A stretch of DNA of 56,863 bases from JBKPNX01 sp046732855 (lineage in GTDB: Bacteria; Pseudomonadota; Alphaproteobacteria; Geminicoccales; Geminicoccaceae): the NCBI GenBank assembly GCA_046732855.1, contig JBKPNX010000207.1, positions 1 through 56,863 on the forward strand. Direction: 5' to 3'. Of this stretch, positions 7,668 through 14,997 are shown piece after piece. The notes under the pieces were generated by a model, which made no database searches, was not told the DNA's origin, and saw nothing but the letters and a program-made list of their open reading frames with translations. Every line of letters begins with the position of its first letter. The stretch's first letter is position 1. The translations under genes and the position numbers were made by a program.

Positions 7668-7708
7668 AAAAAAGACCGCGGGCCGGGCGCGACCCCAAAC
7701 CCGCGGTC
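7668..7708 (-). terminator. Rho-independent terminator of the ribbon-helix-helix gene
   Basis: On the minus strand, GACCGCGGG (7708-7700) pairs perfectly with CCCGCGGTC (7682-7674). The stem is followed by six Ts (7673-7668). It begins 21 bp after the stop codon at 7730. Confidence 0.85.
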
Positions 7709-7729
7709 GATTGCTCGCAAAGGGACCTG

Positions 7730-7963
7730 TCAGCGTTGCCGCCGGCTGGCTGGTTCGAGGGGAAGCTCCAGCTGGTCCTGTCGGTATCGCTCGAGCAGGT
7801 CTGACACAGCCCAACGTACGAGCCAGGCGAGAGAGACGCGGTATTCCTCGGCCAGCGCCGTCAACTGCTCGTAGTCCCGTTCGTCGACGCTGACCGTGAC
7901 CCGCGTGGCTAGTCGTTTCCCCCGCCTGGCTCGCACAGCAGCAAATCCTCCCAAGCGCTGCAT
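7730..7963 (-). CDS. Ribbon-helix-helix (CopG/MetJ-Arc type) DNA-binding protein
   Basis: The protein has 77 residues from the ATG at 7963. The core ATRVTVSVDERDYEQLTALA, then a helix ending SLAWLVRWAVSDLLERY, is a classic RHH fold: a beta-strand for DNA contacts and two helices for dimerisation. The tail is basic. RHH proteins are often antitoxins or autoregulators, but no toxin gene is adjacent on either side. Direct GCACAG repeats lie just upstream and would suit autoregulation. A GTG at 7996 is an alternative start that would make it 88 residues. A clear terminator follows. Confidence 0.7.
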   Translation of the reverse strand: MQRLGGFAAVRARRGKRLATRVTVSVDERDYEQLTALAEEYRVSLAWLVRWAVSDLLERYRQDQLELPLEPASRRQR

Positions 7964-7982
7964 CACTGTGATGAGGCGAGAT

Positions 7983-7998
7983 GCACAGTACTGCACAG
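7983..7998. promoter_or_regulatory. Direct repeat, candidate RHH operator
   Basis: GCACAG occurs at 7983-7988 and again at 7993-7998, one helical turn apart. Between them is the dyad CAGTACTG (7986-7993). The site is 20-35 bp upstream of the RHH start, the usual position for autorepression by this fold. This is inference from arrangement only. Confidence 0.3.
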
Positions 7999-8296
7999 CG
8001 GTGCTTCGGTCAAGCGTTACTTCACGCCCGCCGGCTTAACACGACGGTTGACGCTGATCCTCAGATTTGGCTAAATACTTAGCGCATAATTGTCATCTCT
8101 CAGATGAGAAGAGCGCATCGTGAGCAGGCACGAAATCCGGGAGTGGGCTTACTCAGCTCACGCCTTTGGGGGCAGTACAACCTGGGCATAGGACGGGCGG
8201 CTGCGAAATTGGTGTTGATCGCCCCCGCCCGCCCGCGGTTCGCGCTCCGTGTCTCCACAGGGAGGCGGCGCTCGGCGGCTGTTGAGAAATCCGGGG
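7999..8296. other. Intergenic region between otnC end and the RHH gene
   Basis: There is no coding frame with motifs. A small hairpin TCATCT-ctc-AGATGA lies at 8093-8107 in an AT-richer patch. Nothing else is recognised. Confidence 0.35.
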
Positions 8297-8932
8297 CTAG
8301 GCGATCGGATAGAGTTCGCGCAGCTCATGCACCTGCGCGGCGTCCAGGGCACGGACCGGGTGCCCCTGGAGCAGCAGGAACAGCTTGGCGGTCGCCTCGA
8401 GCTCCTCGATCGCGCCGACCGCCGTATCGAGGTCCTTGCCGGCGACCACCGGGCCGTGGTTGGCGAGCAGCACCGCTGGATGCTCCCCCGCGACCTGACG
8501 CACCGCGGCGGCGAGGCGGGTGTCGCCTGGCGGGAAATAGGGGACCAGCGGCAGCTTGCCGACGCGCATCACGTAGTAGGCGGTCAGCGGCGGCAGCACG
8601 TCCGCCTCGTCCAGTCCGGCAAGACAGGAGATCGCGACGGAGTGGGTCGAATGGAGATGCACGATCGCGCGAGCCTGCGGCCGCATCTCGTACACGCACT
8701 GGTGGAGGAACGCCTCCTTGGAGGGCTGATCGCCGCCGATGTGGCACCCGTCCCGGTCCAGCCGGGCGATCCGGCCGGGATCCAGGCGGCCGAGCCGGGA
8801 GTTCGTCGGCGTGACAAGAAGGCCCTCGTCGAGCCGCACGCTGATGTTGCCGGTCGCGCCGTGCGCGAGCCCGAGGCCGGTCAACAGCGCGCCGTAGCTG
8901 GCGATGTCCTCGCAGAGCCTGCTCTCGCTCAC
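8297..8932 (-). CDS. otnC: 3-oxo-tetronate 4-phosphate decarboxylase (class II aldolase/adducin family)
   Basis: The protein has 211 residues of the class II aldolase family. Motifs are LAHGATGNISVRL, LLVTPTNSRLG (phosphate-binding loop), ARAIVHLHSTHSVA with the metal-binding His-x-His, and ANHGPVVAGKDL with the third His. OtnC decarboxylates 3-oxo-tetronate 4-phosphate to dihydroxyacetone phosphate. The GTG at 8932 overlaps the otnK stop as GTGA, a coupling typical of the pair; a GTG three codons upstream is possible. The neighbour otnK makes this specific reaction far more likely than a fuculose-phosphate aldolase role. Confidence 0.88.
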   Translation of the reverse strand: MSESRLCEDIASYGALLTGLGLAHGATGNISVRLDEGLLVTPTNSRLGRLDPGRIARLDRDGCHIGGDQPSKEAFLHQCVYEMRPQARAIVHLHSTHSVAISCLAGLDEADVLPPLTAYYVMRVGKLPLVPYFPPGDTRLAAAVRQVAGEHPAVLLANHGPVVAGKDLDTAVGAIEELEATAKLFLLLQGHPVRALDAAQVHELRELYPIA

Positions 8933-10200
8933 GGCGCGCACTCGAACGCTTTGATGAAGAAATCAGGCGCGCCGAAGTTGCCGGATTTGAGGGCGAGCGC
9001 GAGCGGCCGCTCGCCGAGGCTGGTGGTCCAGGGCACGCCGGGATCGATCGGCGGCCCGATGCGCAGCCCGGTCACGCCGAGCGCGCCGACCACCGCGCCC
9101 GCGGTCTCGCCGCCGGCGACCACCAGCCGGCGCACCCCCTGGTCCACCAGACCTTGGGCGATCGCCGCCATGGCCTCCTCGACCGCGGCGCCGGCGCGCG
9201 CGCGGCCGAGCCGCTCGTGCACCTTGGCGACCTCCTTGGGTGGCGCCGACGAGCTGATCAGGACGGGTCCGCCGCCGAGATGCTCCTGGGCGAACGCCAG
9301 CGCCCGCGCGACGTCATCGCCGCCGTCGGCGAGCTTGATCGGATCGAGCACGAAGGTCGGCCGTCCCGCGGCGCGGTGGCGCTCGATCTGACCGAGCGTC
9401 GCGGTCGAGCAGCTGCCGGCAAGGATCGCCTCGCGCCCGGGCGTGTGGGGCAGGCGGTCGGCGCGTCCGCCCACCGCGAGCAGGCCCTCCCGCCGGAAGT
9501 TCTCGGGCAAGCCCATGGCTATGCCCGAGCCGCCGGTGATGAGAGGAAGATCCGCTGCCGCGGCGCCGAGCGCCAGGAGGTGGCGATCGCTCACCGCATC
9601 CGCGATCGCCTGCCTGACGCCCTCGCTCCGCAGCTCGTCGAAGCGCGCGCGGATCGCTGCGGGGCCGCGCTCGACCGCTCCGTACGGCACCAGCCCGACC
9701 GGCCCCCTGCTCTGCCGCTGCAGCACCCGGACCAGATTGCTGTCGGTCATCGGGGTGAGCGGGTGGTGGCGCATGTGGCTGTCGGACAGCAGCTGCTCGC
9801 CGACGAACAGGTGGCCGAGATAGATGCTGCGGCCGTTCTCCGGGAGCGCCGGGCAGGCGATCGTGAAATCGACGCCGAGCGCCTCGAGCAGCGCCTCGCT
9901 CACCGGCCCGATGTTGCCGCGCTCGGTCGAATCGAAGGTCGAGCAGTACTTGAACAGGATCTGCCGGGCGCCTCGCGCGCGCAGCCACGCGAGCGCCGCG
10001 AGCGATTGGCGGATCGCCTGGTCAGGCGGGGTGGTGCGCGACTTGAGCGCCACGACGACCGCCTGCGCATTGCCGGGATCGATCCCGTCCTCGGGCACGT
10101 CGATCAGCTGCACCGTCGCCATGCCGTGGCGCACCAGCATGCTGGCGAGATCGGTCGCGCCGGTGAAGTCGTCCGCGATACAGCCGAGCAGGACCGCCAT
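8929..10200 (-). CDS. otnK: 3-oxo-tetronate kinase (four-carbon acid sugar kinase family)
   Basis: The protein has 423 residues, with the DUF1537/four-carbon acid sugar kinase layout. The N-terminal substrate domain begins GCIADDFTGATDLASMLV with FKYCSTFDSTERGNIGPV and ACPALPENGRSIYLGHLF. The C-terminal nucleotide domain has VAGGETAGAVV and KSGNFGAPDFF. The family phosphorylates 3-oxo-tetronate at O4 using ATP. It is coupled to otnC by a GTGA overlap and divergent to denD across 93 bp, so the three genes make up most of a D-erythronate route. The expected isomerase (OtnI) is not in this window. Confidence 0.92.
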   Translation of the reverse strand: MAVLLGCIADDFTGATDLASMLVRHGMATVQLIDVPEDGIDPGNAQAVVVALKSRTTPPDQAIRQSLAALAWLRARGARQILFKYCSTFDSTERGNIGPVSEALLEALGVDFTIACPALPENGRSIYLGHLFVGEQLLSDSHMRHHPLTPMTDSNLVRVLQRQSRGPVGLVPYGAVERGPAAIRARFDELRSEGVRQAIADAVSDRHLLALGAAAADLPLITGGSGIAMGLPENFRREGLLAVGGRADRLPHTPGREAILAGSCSTATLGQIERHRAAGRPTFVLDPIKLADGGDDVARALAFAQEHLGGGPVLISSSAPPKEVAKVHERLGRARAGAAVEEAMAAIAQGLVDQGVRRLVVAGGETAGAVVGALGVTGLRIGPPIDPGVPWTTSLGERPLALALKSGNFGAPDFFIKAFECAP

Positions 10201-10293
10201 GGCGAGGGCGCTTGTCTGGTTGCCTCGGCGCCCGTTCTAGCGCACCTTGGGCGGGCGGCGCCAAGGACAAATTCCGCTTCAGGGACGTCAGCG

Positions 10294-11277
10294 ATGCACG
10301 TCGTGATCACCGGCGGGGCCGGCTTCATCGGCAAGAAGCTCGCAAGCGCGCTCCTGGCGCGCGGCGCGCTCGAGACGGCGTCGGGACGGGAGCCGATCGA
10401 GAAGCTGACCTTATTCGACATGACGCGCGCCGAAGGCATGCCCGAGGATGCGCGCATGACCTCGATCGCCGGCGACATCACCGATCTGGCCGCGGTGCAT
10501 CAGGCGATCAGGGACGATGTCGGCGGCGTGTTCCACCTCGCCGCGATCGTCAGCGCCAATGCCGAGGAAGACTTCGATCTCGGCATGCGGGTCAATCTCG
10601 AGGGCACGCGCAACGTGCTCGAGGCCTGCCGCGCGCTGCCGCAGCCGGCGCGGCTCGTGTTCGCGAGCTCGGTCGCGGTCTACGGCGGCGACATGCCCGA
10701 GGTGCTCGACGACGGCACGATCCTGACCCCGCAGACCTCGTACGGCGCGCAGAAGGCGATCGGCGAGCTGCTGCTCAACGACTACAGCCGCAAGGGCTTC
10801 GTCGACGGCCGGGCGCTGCGCCTGCCGACCATCGTGGTGCGCCCCGGCCGGCCGAACCGCGCGGCATCGACCTTCGCCAGCTCGATCATCCGCGAGCCGC
10901 TCGCCGGGCAGGAGGCGGTCTGCCCGGTTGGGCGCGAGGCGGCCATGTACATCCTGTCGCCGCGCCGGGTGGTCGAGGCGCTGATCCGGGCGTTCGAGTT
11001 GCCGCCCGAGGCGTTCGGCGTGACCCGGATGCTGACCCTGCCCGGCATCACGGTGTCGGTCGGCGAAATGGTCGACGCGCTGCGCGAGGTCGCGGGCGAG
11101 GAGGTCGCCGCGCGGGTCAAGTGGCAGCCGGATCCGAGAATCCAAAAGATCGTGGCGGGCTGGCCCGCGGCATTCGATGCGCGGCGTGCGCGGACCATGG
11201 GCTTCGCGGCCGACCCTGACTTTGCCTCGATCATCCGCGCCCACGTCGAGGACGAGCTCGGCGGGGTGATAAGCTGA
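10294..11277 (+). CDS. denD: D-erythronate dehydrogenase (extended SDR family)
   Basis: The protein has 327 residues. The Rossmann motif GGAGFIGKKLA is near the N-terminus, then VFHLAAIVSANAEEDFDLG, the catalytic serine strand FASSVAVYGG and YGAQKAIGE (Tyr-x-x-x-Lys), and LRLPTIVVRPGRPNRAAS. This matches DenD, which oxidises D-erythronate to 2-oxo-tetronate with NAD. The start is the ATG at 10294 (MHVVITGG), since the frame upstream reads antisense to otnK. The divergent otnK/otnC supports the pathway; a general NAD-epimerase role is the alternative. Confidence 0.88.
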   Translation: MHVVITGGAGFIGKKLASALLARGALETASGREPIEKLTLFDMTRAEGMPEDARMTSIAGDITDLAAVHQAIRDDVGGVFHLAAIVSANAEEDFDLGMRVNLEGTRNVLEACRALPQPARLVFASSVAVYGGDMPEVLDDGTILTPQTSYGAQKAIGELLLNDYSRKGFVDGRALRLPTIVVRPGRPNRAASTFASSIIREPLAGQEAVCPVGREAAMYILSPRRVVEALIRAFELPPEAFGVTRMLTLPGITVSVGEMVDALREVAGEEVAARVKWQPDPRIQKIVAGWPAAFDARRARTMGFAADPDFASIIRAHVEDELGGVIS

Positions 11278-11319
11278 CCGTCGATGGACGCAAGGGTAAT
11301 GCCTGACTAGTTTGGCAGC

Positions 11320-11871
11320 ATGGCCGAGACAGCCGAGAAGCTCATGACGGTGGCCGAGTTCCTGATCTGGGAAGACGGGACCGATACGCGCTACGAACTT
11401 ATGGATGGCCGGCCCGTCGCAATGGCACCGGTCACGGCCGGCCACTCGATCATCGCCGTGAACCTCGGTCATGCGCTCAGATCCAGGCTCAAGGCACCCT
11501 GTTACGCGGGCGGTGAAGCCGGCGTCGCCCGTCCTGACCGTGACGATATGTTCTATGAAGCCGACCTCGTCGTCAGCTGCACTCCAGTCACACCCGGCAC
11601 AGCCGTGATCCCCGACCCCGTCGTGGTAATCGAGGTGCTCTCGCCGTCAACGGTCGAGCATGATCGCGGGCGCAAAGCGTACGACTACCGTCGCATCCCG
11701 TCGGTCCAGGAAATCGCGCTCGTCGCCAGCGAACAGCGCCACGTCGAGATCTGGCGCCGCCGAGGCGCCAAATGGGAAGTCGAGGATCTGATCGGCGACG
11801 CGGCGCTCGAACTGGAGGCGGTCGGCGTCGCAGTTCCGTTCGCCGCGATCTACGCTGACAGTGGCGTCTGA
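11320..11871 (+). CDS. Uma2-family (DUF820) restriction-endonuclease-fold protein
   Basis: The protein has 183 residues. The conserved layout is MTVAEFLIWEDG, YELMDGRPVAMAPV, a central YEADLVVSC, and VVVIEVLSPSTVEHDRGRK, which supplies the acidic and Lys residues of a PD-(D/E)XK-like nuclease core; YRRIPSVQEIALV follows. The biological role of Uma2 proteins is unknown; they are numerous in cyanobacteria and in many soil bacteria. The gene's 3' end overlaps the cupin start by 11 bases. It is not part of a recognisable defence island here. Confidence 0.88.
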   Translation: MAETAEKLMTVAEFLIWEDGTDTRYELMDGRPVAMAPVTAGHSIIAVNLGHALRSRLKAPCYAGGEAGVARPDRDDMFYEADLVVSCTPVTPGTAVIPDPVVVIEVLSPSTVEHDRGRKAYDYRRIPSVQEIALVASEQRHVEIWRRRGAKWEVEDLIGDAALELEAVGVAVPFAAIYADSGV

Positions 11872-12283
11872 TCGGGCGCTGCCGATGATCGAAGCGGCGA
11901 CCAAGACGCTGGCGGTCGACGCCGACGTGATCGCGCCGGATGGCTGCGAGGTGCGGATTCTCGCCCAGACGCCGCGCGGCAGCATGGCGCATTTCACGCT
12001 CGGTCCGGGGCAGGTTTCGCGCGCGGCCGCGCACCGCACGATCGAGGAGCTGTGGTTCTTCCTTTCCGGTAGGGGCCGGATGTGGCGCCGGCTGGGCGAA
12101 CGAGAGGAGATCGTCGACGTGGGACCCGGCGTGTCCGTGTCGATCCCGCTCGGCACGCACTTTCAGCTGCGCAACGACGCCGACGAGCCGCTCGCCGCCG
12201 TCGCCGTCACCATGCCCCCCTGGCCGGGCGACGACGAGGCGTACCTGGTCGAGGGCAAGTGGCCCGCCAGCGTTGGCGAGTGA
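11861..12283 (+). CDS. Cupin-domain protein
   Basis: The protein has 140 residues: a single cupin barrel with AHRTIEELWFFLSGRGRMW (motif 1, His plus Glu) and VSIPLGTHFQLRN (motif 2, His). These are metal ligands of a typical two-histidine cupin. The GTG at 11861 lies inside the Uma2 gene end; an ATG at 11885 is an alternative. Function is unresolved: small cupins may be isomerases, dioxygenases or binding proteins. It converges on the META lipoprotein gene with only 8 bp between the stops. Confidence 0.8.
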   Translation: MASDRALPMIEAATKTLAVDADVIAPDGCEVRILAQTPRGSMAHFTLGPGQVSRAAAHRTIEELWFFLSGRGRMWRRLGEREEIVDVGPGVSVSIPLGTHFQLRNDADEPLAAVAVTMPPWPGDDEAYLVEGKWPASVGE

Positions 12284-12291
12284 GCTCGGAG

Positions 12292-12999
12292 TCAGCGTTT
12301 TACCGCGTTGAACGCCATGCCGCTGCCATCGGACAGCGACAGCTGGAGGCGGTCGCCCGTGACAGTGAAGGCGCTCGCGTTCGCGATCCGTTCCAGATAC
12401 TCCTGCTCGAGCTCCATCACGGTCTTTGACGGGCAGGCCTTTCGGGTAGCAGCAGGCGGGGACACCTGCAACTGGTCGCCGGATACCGCCAGCGCGGCGG
12501 AGTAGTTGTTGCAGCCGGCGTGGCCGGACAGGCGGCCGCCCCACACGTCGAACTGCGCGGTGATCTTGCTTGCGGCCCAGTCGGCAGCGCTATGGCCGCT
12601 CGGCTCGATGGCGCTCAGCACCCACCGGCTGTCGCCGAGGTCGGCGTCCAGAGCCCGGCCCGGCTCGCCGCTCTGCTGCTTGCTCACAATCTGGATCAGC
12701 TTTAGGCGCGGCGGCGCCGCGGCCTCCATCTCGGCGACCTGTGAAGCCTCCTCGACCAGGAGCTCGTAGGCGAAGCCCGGCTCGTAGCTGAAGCCCTCGA
12801 TCTCCTCGGGGTGCGTGATCCAGGAATCGCCGTCCGCATCGGTCACGCGCAGGCAGCTCCCCGGGGTGCCGTCGGCGCAGGGCACCGGGTCGGGCGCGAT
12901 CGTGAGGCTGCGCTGGTGCGCCTCATGGGCCTCATAGTTGGTGCAGGCGGCGAGCAGCGCGGCGAGCGCGACCGCCGCAGGCAGGAGCGGCATCTGCAT
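12292..12999 (-). CDS. Lipoprotein with DUF4377 and META (HslJ-like) domains
   Basis: The protein has 235 residues from the ATG at 12999 (MQMPLLPAAVALAALLAACT). The lipobox LLAAC predicts lipidation and export. The first half has CLRVTDADGDSW and an EGFSYEPGFAYELLVEE segment of the DUF4377 type. The second half is a META domain with FDVWGGRLSGHAGCNNYSA and CPSKTVMELEQEYLERI. META domains occur in heat-shock protein HslJ and in surface lipoproteins; the molecular function is unknown. It is a single gene. Confidence 0.82.
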   Translation of the reverse strand: MQMPLLPAAVALAALLAACTNYEAHEAHQRSLTIAPDPVPCADGTPGSCLRVTDADGDSWITHPEEIEGFSYEPGFAYELLVEEASQVAEMEAAAPPRLKLIQIVSKQQSGEPGRALDADLGDSRWVLSAIEPSGHSAADWAASKITAQFDVWGGRLSGHAGCNNYSAALAVSGDQLQVSPPAATRKACPSKTVMELEQEYLERIANASAFTVTGDRLQLSLSDGSGMAFNAVKR

Positions 13000-13380
13000 T
13001 GAGGTAATCGCCCGCTGTTGGGATGACTCGCCCATCGTAGCCGCACCGATGGTGAGCTGTACAGTTCCCGTACTGATTTATGCTCGCTGCCCGGCTCAGC
13101 TCCCGCCGTTTGCTGGCCGCACTGCAGCGCTCTTGTGCTTCGCCGGGAGCCACTTAGACTCGCCGCCAATTGTGAGAACCGCACGCATGCCCGCACGCGC
13201 AATGCCGCGACCGGTAGTGGAACCCGACGTAACAGCGTCCGGAAGCGGCGCGATCAGGGGCGTTTCCCACGAACTGGCGCGCACGTCGGCAACGACGGGG
13301 CGCACCGCAGTCGTTGCGGCGCGATCTCTCCGAGAAGCGGCGGCCCGCGCTGATCCATCCAACTTTTGGCCGGCGATGCG
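13000..13380. other. Intergenic region, no gene seen
   Basis: This is the divergent spacer between the META lipoprotein (minus) and the DppB-like permease (plus). No motif-bearing frame. It is notable that no ABC-transporter partner gene precedes the permease here. Confidence 0.4.
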
Positions 13381-14400
13381 ATGACTCTGCCGCGGCCGCT
13401 GCACGCCGTCTTGCGCGTCGTCGCCACGCTCGCGCTTACCTTCCTCGGCCTGCTGCTGGTCACCTTCGTAATCGGTCGGGTGGTGCCGATCGACCCCGTG
13501 CTCGCCGCGGTCGGCGACCGCGCGCCGCCGGACGTGTACGAGCGGGTCAAGGTCGAGCTCGGTCTGCACCTGCCGCTGTGGCAGCAGTTCCTCGTGTACG
13601 TCGGCAAGGTGCTCCACGGCGACTTCGGCAAATCGGTGCTGACTGCGAACCCGGTGCTGCAAGATATCAGGCGGGTGTTTCCGGCAACCCTCGAGCTCGC
13701 CAGCGTCGCGACCCTGCTCGGCGTCGCGCTCGGCGTGCCGATGGGCGTGATCGCCGCGGTCCACCAGGGCCGCATGCCCGACCACGTGATCCGGGTGCTC
13801 GGCCTGATCGGCTACTCGGTGCCGGTGTTCTGGCTCGGTCTGGTCGGGCTGCTCGTGTTCTATGCGCGGCTCGACTGGGTCGCGGGACCCGGCCGCCTGG
13901 ACGTGTTCTACGAGGATCTGGTCGAGCCGGTGACCGGCGTGATCCTGATCGATGCCGCGCTCGCCGGCGAGTGGGACGTGTTCAGGAACGCGCTCGCCCA
14001 CATCATCCTGCCGGCCTCGATCCTCGGCTACTTCTCGCTCGCCTACATCGCGCGCATGACCCGCAGCTTCATGATCGAGCAGCTGCGCCAGGAGTACATC
14101 ACCACGGCGCGGGTCAAGGGGCTGTCCGAGACGCGCGTGGTGTGGCGCCACGCGCTCGGCAACACCGCGGTGCCGCTGGTCACGGTGATCGTCCTGTCGT
14201 ATGCCAGCCTGCTCGAGGGGTCGGTGCTGACCGAGACGGTGTTCGCGTGGCCGGGGCTCGGCTTCTACATCACCAATTCGCTGCTGAATGCCGACATGAA
14301 TGCGGTGCTCGGCGGCACGGTGGTGGTGGGGTGCGTGTTCATCGGCCTGAACCTGCTCTCCGACGTCCTGTACCGGGTGCTCGATCCGCGGGCACGCTGA
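13381..14400 (+). CDS. Orphan ABC transporter permease, DppB/OppB type
   Basis: The protein has 339 residues with six membrane segments: LTFLGLLLVTFVIGRVV, LASVATLLGVALGVPMGVI, VIRVLGLIGYSVPVFWLGLV, IILPASILGYFSLAYI, LVTVIVLSYASLLEGSVL and VVVGCVFIGLNLLSDV. The EAA-like loop YITTARVKGLSETRVVW contacts an ATPase. DppB proteins form the membrane channel with DppC for di/oligopeptide or nickel import, driven by DppD/DppF. None of these partners nor a binding protein is next to it. The ATG at 13381 is chosen over a TTG at 13366. The reading frame is intact, so it may work with components elsewhere. Confidence 0.85.
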   Translation: MTLPRPLHAVLRVVATLALTFLGLLLVTFVIGRVVPIDPVLAAVGDRAPPDVYERVKVELGLHLPLWQQFLVYVGKVLHGDFGKSVLTANPVLQDIRRVFPATLELASVATLLGVALGVPMGVIAAVHQGRMPDHVIRVLGLIGYSVPVFWLGLVGLLVFYARLDWVAGPGRLDVFYEDLVEPVTGVILIDAALAGEWDVFRNALAHIILPASILGYFSLAYIARMTRSFMIEQLRQEYITTARVKGLSETRVVWRHALGNTAVPLVTVIVLSYASLLEGSVLTETVFAWPGLGFYITNSLLNADMNAVLGGTVVVGCVFIGLNLLSDVLYRVLDPRAR

Positions 14401-14441
14401 GAGAAAGCGGTCGCGGCGGAGCCTTTCCTGGAGAGACCAGC

Positions 14442-14840
14442 ATGACGGAACAGACCTATCAGGGCGGATGCCTGTGCGGCCGCATCCGGTACAGCGCTTC
14501 CGGCGAGCCGCACAAACCCCATTACTGCCACTGCCGCATCTGCCAGCTCGGCGTCGGCGCGCCGCTGACCGCCTGGGTCAACTTCCCGCGCGAGGGCTTC
14601 GCCTTCACCGGCGACGAGCCGACCTACTACCGGTCCTCGCCGTTCCTCCAGCGCGGTTTCTGCCTGACCTGCGGCGCCTCGGTCTGCACGATCGCGGACG
14701 ACGACGATTACGTCTGCGTGACGATCGCGAGCCTCGACGATCCGGAGCGGATCGCGCCCGCCTTGCACATGTGGACTGGCAGCCAGCTGTCCTGGCTTAA
14801 GGTCGAGGACAAGCTGCCGCGCTACGAGGGCCAGGCCTGA
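14442..14840 (+). CDS. GFA (glutathione-dependent formaldehyde-activating type) zinc protein
   Basis: The protein has 132 residues. The GFA cysteine pattern is present: GGCLCGRIRYS, then HYCHCRICQL, then RGFCLTCGASV, giving the CxC...CxxC...CxxC zinc ligands. The fold is that of Gfa and CENP-V proteins, proposed to bind glutathione or a small thiol adduct. Formaldehyde detoxification is only one of several suggested roles and cannot be inferred here. It follows the permease by 41 bp, but no functional link is apparent. Confidence 0.88.
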   Translation: MTEQTYQGGCLCGRIRYSASGEPHKPHYCHCRICQLGVGAPLTAWVNFPREGFAFTGDEPTYYRSSPFLQRGFCLTCGASVCTIADDDDYVCVTIASLDDPERIAPALHMWTGSQLSWLKVEDKLPRYEGQA

Positions 14841-14997
14841 ACGGCGCCCCGGGCGCTGCCGGTTCGGAGCATGCGGGCGCGATCAAAGCGGACGGGTTCA
14901 AGTCCGGGCCTCTGGCCAGCGCGACCCGCCTGTGATTGACTTCGGGACAGACAGACGGATCGACGGCGCCGTCGCCGGGCTGCAGCGGAGGTAGTGA

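Noticed and set aside
7730..7963. Toxin-antitoxin module
   Set aside because: The RHH protein has no adjacent toxin-like gene; flanks are a terminator and an empty spacer.
8048..8090. TTGACG with TAAATA and CATAAT as a promoter
   Set aside because: Spacing to the better -10 (CATAAT) is 31 bp, the closer -10 matches only 3 of 6, and no plus-strand gene follows.
9154..10293. Long plus-strand N-terminal extension in front of denD
   Set aside because: It is antisense to otnK and Arg/Ala-rich; the DenD family starts at the ATG at 10294 (MHVVITGG).
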